The translations under genes were made by a program, and so were the position numbers. A DNA stretch of 10,194 bases from an uncultured Clostridia bacterium (GTDB lineage Bacteria; Bacillota; Clostridia; Christensenellales; UBA1242). The number at the start of each line of letters is the position of its first letter. The first letter of the stretch is position 1. The DNA is taken from the NCBI GenBank assembly GCA_904397185.1, contig CAJFOL010000026.1, positions 1-10,194 of the forward strand, written 5' to 3'. A model generated the notes under the pieces. That model made no database searches and was not told where the DNA came from. It worked only from the letters and a program-made list of their open reading frames with translations. This document shows, piece by piece, positions 6,875 through 10,194 of the stretch.

Positions 6875-8627
6875 TAAAGCACTTTTCAAACAATCAATGA
6901 AAGCCAATTGGGTTAAGTGGGTGTCCGTCACAGTGTCAACCTGTGTCATGCTTGCTATAGTCATTATTGTGCTTGGCAACCTTGGCATAAACAACATTCG
7001 CGACTCCCTTAAGGATGTCTTTACTCAGGCAGACCAAGAGTCGACTTTAAAGACCAATGCACTTGATAGTTATGACCTCTATCTTAATTCTGTCGATTTT
7101 GAAAATGGTGTAATCACTGTAAGGGATATGGATATTGAACTTTTAGGCGGACAGTCTGCACTAAGCCTATTTTGGACAATGGCAACTCCGCATTATGACA
7201 CCGCTCTATCAAACTTTCAAGCCGAGAACCCAGACACTGAACTGACCGAAGAGGTTTTGGCGGGGATAAGAGCCACAGCGACCGAAAGTGCTTTCACCGA
7301 GATAAAGGGATATCTTGATAATCCTTTAGTAGGCAGTATGGTTGAAGTTGATTTCACCGATGATGAACTTAAACAGTTTATCTCTATTCTTTTGCTTGCC
7401 TATGAAAATGATAGCACTGTTACAGGTGAAGATAATATTGCTGTAGCAATGCAAACGGCATTTCTTGACTATGTTGAGACCAATGCATATAACACCGCTC
7501 TTGCTGGGGAGGATGCAACAGAGCAGTCCGCACTTGCCTCTTCACTCTCAGCAAGACAACTTGCCTCTGATGCGATAGATTCATATATTTCACAAAAGAC
7601 AGAAGCCGAGCAGGATGGCGGAATATTTACCTACAACAATGACAACTTCAAAACCGAGGCGAACGAATATGTCAATGATATGATATATGACCAGGTGCTA
7701 AAGACCTTTACTGCAGGCATTGACCAGCCGACTGACGAACAACTTGCCGAGGCTGAGACTTGGGCAGTTGCATCAAAGGTTTTGGCAAACACTTCAATTA
7801 CGACCTATGAGTTTTGGCTTAAAGAACTTACAACCGACCCAGAGACAGGGGAGAGTTTAACACTCACCGATGAGCAGATGGCAGAAGTGATCACTCAGGC
7901 AAGGGATGAGGCTACAGGAAGTATAACCGACCAAATTCAAGACGAGGACGTTGTGACCGCCCTTGAAGAACTTGGCAATATGGACATTTATAGTCTTATA
8001 ATAGGTTCTATATTCTATAGGATAGCAGGCTTGCTTCTACCTATGGTGTTTGTAATCATGACGGCAAACGGACTCCTTGCAGGGCAGGTAGACTCAGGGT
8101 CTATGGCATATGTGCTTTCAACTCCGACCAAACGTCGTACGGTAACAGTGACACAGATGACCTATTTGATTGTTTCGCTCTTTGCCATGTTTGCTCTTCT
8201 TACTGTTACCAGTGTGATTGCGGTATGGATATCAGGTGGAAACTCCTTTGCGATAAACTATGCACAAATACTTCTCTTTAACCTAGGTGCATTCTTGACC
8301 ATGTTTGCTATTGCTGGCTTCTGCTTTATGTGTTCGGCGATATTCAATAGGACAAAATATTCGCTCGGCATAGGTGGCGGAATAACCATATTCTCACTTG
8401 TATGCACGATTTTAGGACTTTTTGGCTCTTCAGTTGTGCCATCAGCCATGAGAATATCAGCGATGAACTTCTTTAACTACCTATCAGTCATAACTCTTTA
8501 TGATACTGTTTCAATAATGGCAGGCTCACTTGCATATTTATGGAAATTTGGCATATTACTAGGTATAGGTATAGTTTGCTTTATCATAGGCATTTTCCGC
8601 TTCGACAAGAAAGACCTTCCACTCTAA
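6867..8627 (+). CDS. ABC-2-like permease with large extracytoplasmic domain
   Basis: A 586-residue membrane subunit of the exporter formed with the two upstream ATPases. One helix near the N-terminus (about 18-40) is followed by a hydrophilic, acidic, Thr/Ala-rich segment (about 41-370) that should lie outside the membrane. Five further helices sit at about 376-400, 431-456, 464-490, 500-522 and 556-577. The cytoplasmic loop STPTKRRTV (418-426) and the C-terminal RFDKKDLPL are of the kind seen in permeases that partner with YxPGE-type ATPases. The segment 290-370 has repeated predicted helices rich in Glu and Ala and may form a coiled-coil-like stalk. The ATG at 6867 has AGGAGG (6856-6861) inside the ATPase tail. 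The stop codon TAA (8625-8627) lies within the first unit of the downstream repeat block. The substrate is not evident; lipid, peptide or drug export are all possible. Confidence 0.88.
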   Translation: MFSKALFKQSMKANWVKWVSVTVSTCVMLAIVIIVLGNLGINNIRDSLKDVFTQADQESTLKTNALDSYDLYLNSVDFENGVITVRDMDIELLGGQSALSLFWTMATPHYDTALSNFQAENPDTELTEEVLAGIRATATESAFTEIKGYLDNPLVGSMVEVDFTDDELKQFISILLLAYENDSTVTGEDNIAVAMQTAFLDYVETNAYNTALAGEDATEQSALASSLSARQLASDAIDSYISQKTEAEQDGGIFTYNNDNFKTEANEYVNDMIYDQVLKTFTAGIDQPTDEQLAEAETWAVASKVLANTSITTYEFWLKELTTDPETGESLTLTDEQMAEVITQARDEATGSITDQIQDEDVVTALEELGNMDIYSLIIGSIFYRIAGLLLPMVFVIMTANGLLAGQVDSGSMAYVLSTPTKRRTVTVTQMTYLIVSLFAMFALLTVTSVIAVWISGGNSFAINYAQILLFNLGAFLTMFAIAGFCFMCSAIFNRTKYSLGIGGGITIFSLVCTILGLFGSSVVPSAMRISAMNFFNYLSVITLYDTVSIMAGSLAYLWKFGILLGIGIVCFIIGIFRFDKKDLPL

Positions 8628-8840
8628 CCAAACTTAGTTTGGATCACTGTCCGCGGACCAGATGTTCGACGACTGTCCGACTGAGTGGACTTTGGCTTAG
8701 ACTATTTTTCCGCTCTAACCAACCAAATGTTGGACGGCTGTACACTCTATTGAATTGTAGGTTTAGGCAATATCTCCGCGCTCTAGCCAGGGGCTGGGTG
8801 GTGTGTCCGCTTGAGCGAGTTTAGGCTTATACTTTATCGC
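8622..8840. repeat. Degenerate hairpin-forming repeat block
   Basis: A GC-richer block of related units. CTCTA(A/G)CCA recurs at 8622, 8713 and 8781. TGTCCG recurs at 8648, 8674 and 8804, with variant TGTACA at 8739. A TTTAGGC/TTTGGCTT-like motif recurs near 8691, 8762 and 8820. Each CTCTA(A/G)CCA is followed by a small palindrome: CCAAACTTAGTTTGG (8628-8642), CCAAATGTTGG (8723-8733) and CCAGGGGCTGG (8787-8797). A perfect 10-bp palindrome GTCCGCGGAC lies at 8649-8658. No gene is evident here. It may be a decayed dispersed palindromic element family, and it may also stop or stabilise the operon transcript. Confidence 0.6.
8628..8653. repeat. 26-nt palindromic repeat, copy 1
   Basis: Starts right after the permease stop with the perfect hairpin CCAAACTTAGTTTGG and continues to TGTCCG. 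It matches 9944-9969 at 25 of 26 positions (C8647 versus T9963). Confidence 0.75.
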
Positions 8841-8873
8841 AAAAAATAAATGTGAAAAATGTCGTCAAAATGC

Positions 8874-8902
8874 TTGCTTTATATTTTTAATGTTGCTATA
8901 CT
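8874..8902 (+). promoter_or_regulatory. Promoter of the lipoprotein gene
   Basis: TTGCTT (8874-8879), a 17-nt spacer, and TATACT (8897-8902) preceded by TGC (an extended -10). The leader is about 28 nt and carries AAGGAGG (8924-8930). Confidence 0.65.
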
Positions 8903-8936
8903 AATAATAGTTAAATTGTTAAGAAGGAGGAGAAAT

Positions 8937-9668
8937 ATGCAATTAACAAAATCTAAAAAAATTATACTATCTATAGTTGCACTACTTATGATTGTTTCAA
9001 CAATCTTTGTGCTTACTGCTTGTGGTGAAGAAACCCAAAAGGAGACTACTGCTGAAGTAGGGACCTATCAAGAACTTGTTACCGCTCTTGAAGGCGATGA
9101 TGATATCATCAAACTCACCGATGACATCGTTGTTGAAGACGTTGTCGCAGTGACTCGTGAAGTTGAACTTGACTTAAATGGCAAGACACTTTCAAATGAG
9201 ACAGCATTCTGGGATGAGACCACTCCTGGAGCAAACAAATGGTCAGTTGTTTCAGTGCGAGGAGAGGGAGACTTGACTATCACTGGAAACGGAACTATTA
9301 AAGCACTTGAAAATGACTGCTATGCTGTTGATGTTATGGATGTTGGTACAAGACTTGTAATTGAAAACGGAACATTTATTGGTAACATTTCTGCCGTATA
9401 TGCTTATCAAGGCACTGTAGAAATCAAAGGAGGGGAATATTCTATTCAACAACTCAGCTCACAAAGCGATCATAGATTCACTTTAAATTGCCAAGATGAT
9501 TACTTTGTAGATGGCACTGCATCATTTGTTGTAACAGGTGGAGTATTCCATGACTTCAACCCAGCAAATAACTTGGCAGAACTTCCAAGTGCAAACTTTG
9601 TAGCAGAAGGCTATACTGCACAACTTGTAGAGGGTAGCGAAACTGACTATGAAGTTGTAAAGGCTTAA
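8937..9668 (+). CDS. Lipoprotein with beta-helix-like body
   Basis: A predicted surface lipoprotein of 243 residues. I chose ATG 8937 over the upstream in-frame ATG at 8859 because AAGGAGG lies 6 nt before it and a type II signal follows directly. That signal has a basic start (KSKK, 5-8), a hydrophobic core (9-25) and the lipobox LTAC with Cys29 as the lipidation site. The mature part begins with an acidic linker. It then shows the repeated short-strand pattern of right-handed parallel beta-helix proteins: IKLTDDIVV, VELDLNGKTL, LTITGNGTI, LVIENGTF, VEIKGGEY and VVTGGVF at regular intervals. It ends with a FHDFNPANN...NFVAEGYTA segment, a tail I associate with secreted gut Firmicutes proteins. 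No catalytic residues are identifiable, so binding or structural roles are as likely as polysaccharide degradation. It has its own promoter and is therefore not strictly part of the ABC operon. Confidence 0.82.
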   Translation: MQLTKSKKIILSIVALLMIVSTIFVLTACGEETQKETTAEVGTYQELVTALEGDDDIIKLTDDIVVEDVVAVTREVELDLNGKTLSNETAFWDETTPGANKWSVVSVRGEGDLTITGNGTIKALENDCYAVDVMDVGTRLVIENGTFIGNISAVYAYQGTVEIKGGEYSIQQLSSQSDHRFTLNCQDDYFVDGTASFVVTGGVFHDFNPANNLAELPSANFVAEGYTAQLVEGSETDYEVVKA

Positions 9669-9822
9669 GTTAAAATTGAAGACACTTTCACTTCATGTTT
9701 TATTTAATTTTTTGCATTAAAAATTGATTAAATTTTATCACCACAAAAAACAAATAATTTTTATATATAATCAATTAATTTTCATGTAAACTTTTGATTT
9801 GTGTATAAAAATGATTATTTGC
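9669..9822. other. A+T-rich intergenic DNA with a weak hairpin
   Basis: This follows the lipoprotein stop. TGAAG (9677-9681) can pair with CTTCA (9691-9695) ahead of a T-rich run, which could be a weak terminator. Otherwise I see nothing. Confidence 0.3.
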
Positions 9823-9858
9823 AAAAAAATGGATATTCGCACGAATATCCATTTTTTT
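9823..9858. terminator. Bidirectional intrinsic terminator
   Basis: A perfect 17-bp inverted repeat, AAAAAAATGGATATTCG (9823-9839), CA loop, then its complement (9842-9858), leaves a seven-T run after the stem on either strand. It would terminate transcription from the lipoprotein side and from any minus-strand gene to the right. Confidence 0.8.
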
Positions 9859-9907
9859 ATGCAACCTGCACTATGCTTATTATCTCTTCGTTTAGTTTTC
9901 TGATAAC
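9857..9907 (-). pseudogene. Possible 3' end remnant of a minus-strand gene
   Basis: On the minus strand, 16 codons reading VIRKLNEEIISIVQVA end in TAA (9857-9859) at the very edge of the terminator stem, as a real gene 3' end would. The frame is closed upstream by TGA at 9908-9910, next to repeat-like DNA. It could be a decayed gene tail; the family is unknown. Confidence 0.22.
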
Positions 9908-9931
9908 TCACTCCGCTCCGCATGGACTTGC

Positions 9932-9969
9932 GACAATTGACCGCCAAACTTAGTTTGGATCATTGTCCG
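9932..9969. repeat. Second copy of the palindromic repeat with long stem
   Basis: Positions 9944-9969 repeat 8628-8653 with one difference. Here the inner hairpin CCAAACTTAGTTTGG (9944-9958) is enclosed by an outer imperfect stem, GACAATTGA (9932-9940) with TCATTGTC (9960-9967), giving an overall imperfect palindrome of about 36 nt. It has no T-run, so it is not a standard terminator. Confidence 0.65.
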
Positions 9970-9970
9970 A

Positions 9971-10194
9971 TTAAAAGGTCAAGTTGATTTTGTTATAGGC
10001 GACCCTAGTCTTTATGTAAAAGATATAAGGTTGAAAAACAGTATGGAAGATGCAAGTAGCAATGGTGAGACCATAGATAACTTTGTACCAGGTTATGTCA
10101 ACACAACTATGAATTTAAATTTAGGGCAGATTGACAATACTACAGGCGGTCTATCCATATAAATTGATATAATAAACACCACAGATACAACCTA
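9971..10194 (+). pseudogene. Broken coding remnant of an apparent secreted or surface protein
   Basis: The frame running from 9971 reads as credible protein (VDFVIGDPSLYVKDIR..., NFVPGYVN, NLNLGQIDN, GGLSI), then meets TAA at 10160-10162. After that stop the same frame goes on as IDIINTTDTT to the window edge, so the TAA looks like a mutated Tyr codon within a once longer gene. There is no ribosome binding site or start codon at the 5' side; the first in-frame ATG is at 10043, mid-domain. The 5' boundary is the palindromic repeat. The pattern resembles beta-sandwich surface or TasA-like proteins, but I hold that loosely. Alternatively, the true gene may start further right and this frame be chance. 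Confidence 0.4.

Noticed and set aside
8540..8824. A 94-codon plus-strand frame over the permease end and repeat block
   Set aside because: It overlaps the well-supported permease gene in another frame, has no ribosome binding site and is built largely from the degenerate repeats.
8622..8840. CRISPR array
   Set aside because: Units are degenerate, spacing is uneven, there are no conserved direct repeats with unique spacers and no cas genes nearby.
8859..8936. Upstream in-frame start for the lipoprotein gene
   Set aside because: The -35, the -10 and the strong AAGGAGG all lie inside or after this extension, and the lipoprotein signal begins at 8937.

Overview
The window looks like a chromosomal stretch of a low-GC Firmicutes-type bacterium, probably an uncultured gut Clostridia lineage. 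This is inferred from A+T-rich intergenic DNA, strong AGGAGG-type ribosome binding sites, TTGCNN / TGN-TANNNT promoters, a Gram-positive-style lipoprotein and clostridial-type ABC exporter subunits. I cannot assign a species. No mobile-element enzyme, CRISPR array, rRNA or tRNA was recognised.

Layout. (1) 1-230: non-coding and very rich in inverted repeats. Positions 117-211 can fold into a perfect four-way junction (an outer 9-bp stem closing three directly abutting hairpins). It lies just downstream of a minus-strand gene, and its one mismatch becomes a G-U pair in the minus-strand RNA. (2) 231-2937, minus strand: a family-4-type glycosyltransferase and an uncharacterised six-helix membrane protein overlap by 4 nt; after an A+T-rich gap comes a metallo-beta-lactamase-fold hydrolase with a complete metal-ligand set. 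(3) 2938-3176: a divergent intergenic region with recognisable promoters facing both ways. (4) 3177-4595, plus strand: an unrecognised 472-residue soluble protein with a clustered Cys/His region. (5) 4618-8627, plus strand: an operon of two ABC ATPases and one ABC-2-like permease, tightly coupled (2-nt gap, then 8-nt overlap). The second ATPase carries a Lys/Glu-rich tail and has Gln at the H-loop position. The permease has a roughly 330-residue extracytoplasmic insertion. (6) 8622-8840: a GC-richer block of degenerate, hairpin-forming repeats that begins inside the last codons of the permease. (7) 8937-9668: a lipoprotein with a predicted parallel beta-helix-like body, with its own promoter. 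(8) 9669-10194: a long perfect hairpin (bidirectional terminator), a second copy of a 26-nt palindromic repeat found in block 6, and coding-like remnants on both strands, including a reading frame broken by an in-frame TAA.

How the genes may work together. The two ATPases and the permease should form one exporter-type complex with an asymmetric pair of ATP sites; its substrate is unknown. The lipoprotein is next to it but separately transcribed, so a functional link is only positional. The glycosyltransferase and membrane protein are translationally coupled and may act on a lipid or envelope glycan. The least explained signals are the four-way-junction element at the left edge and the dispersed palindromic repeats at 8622-8840 and 9932-9969.
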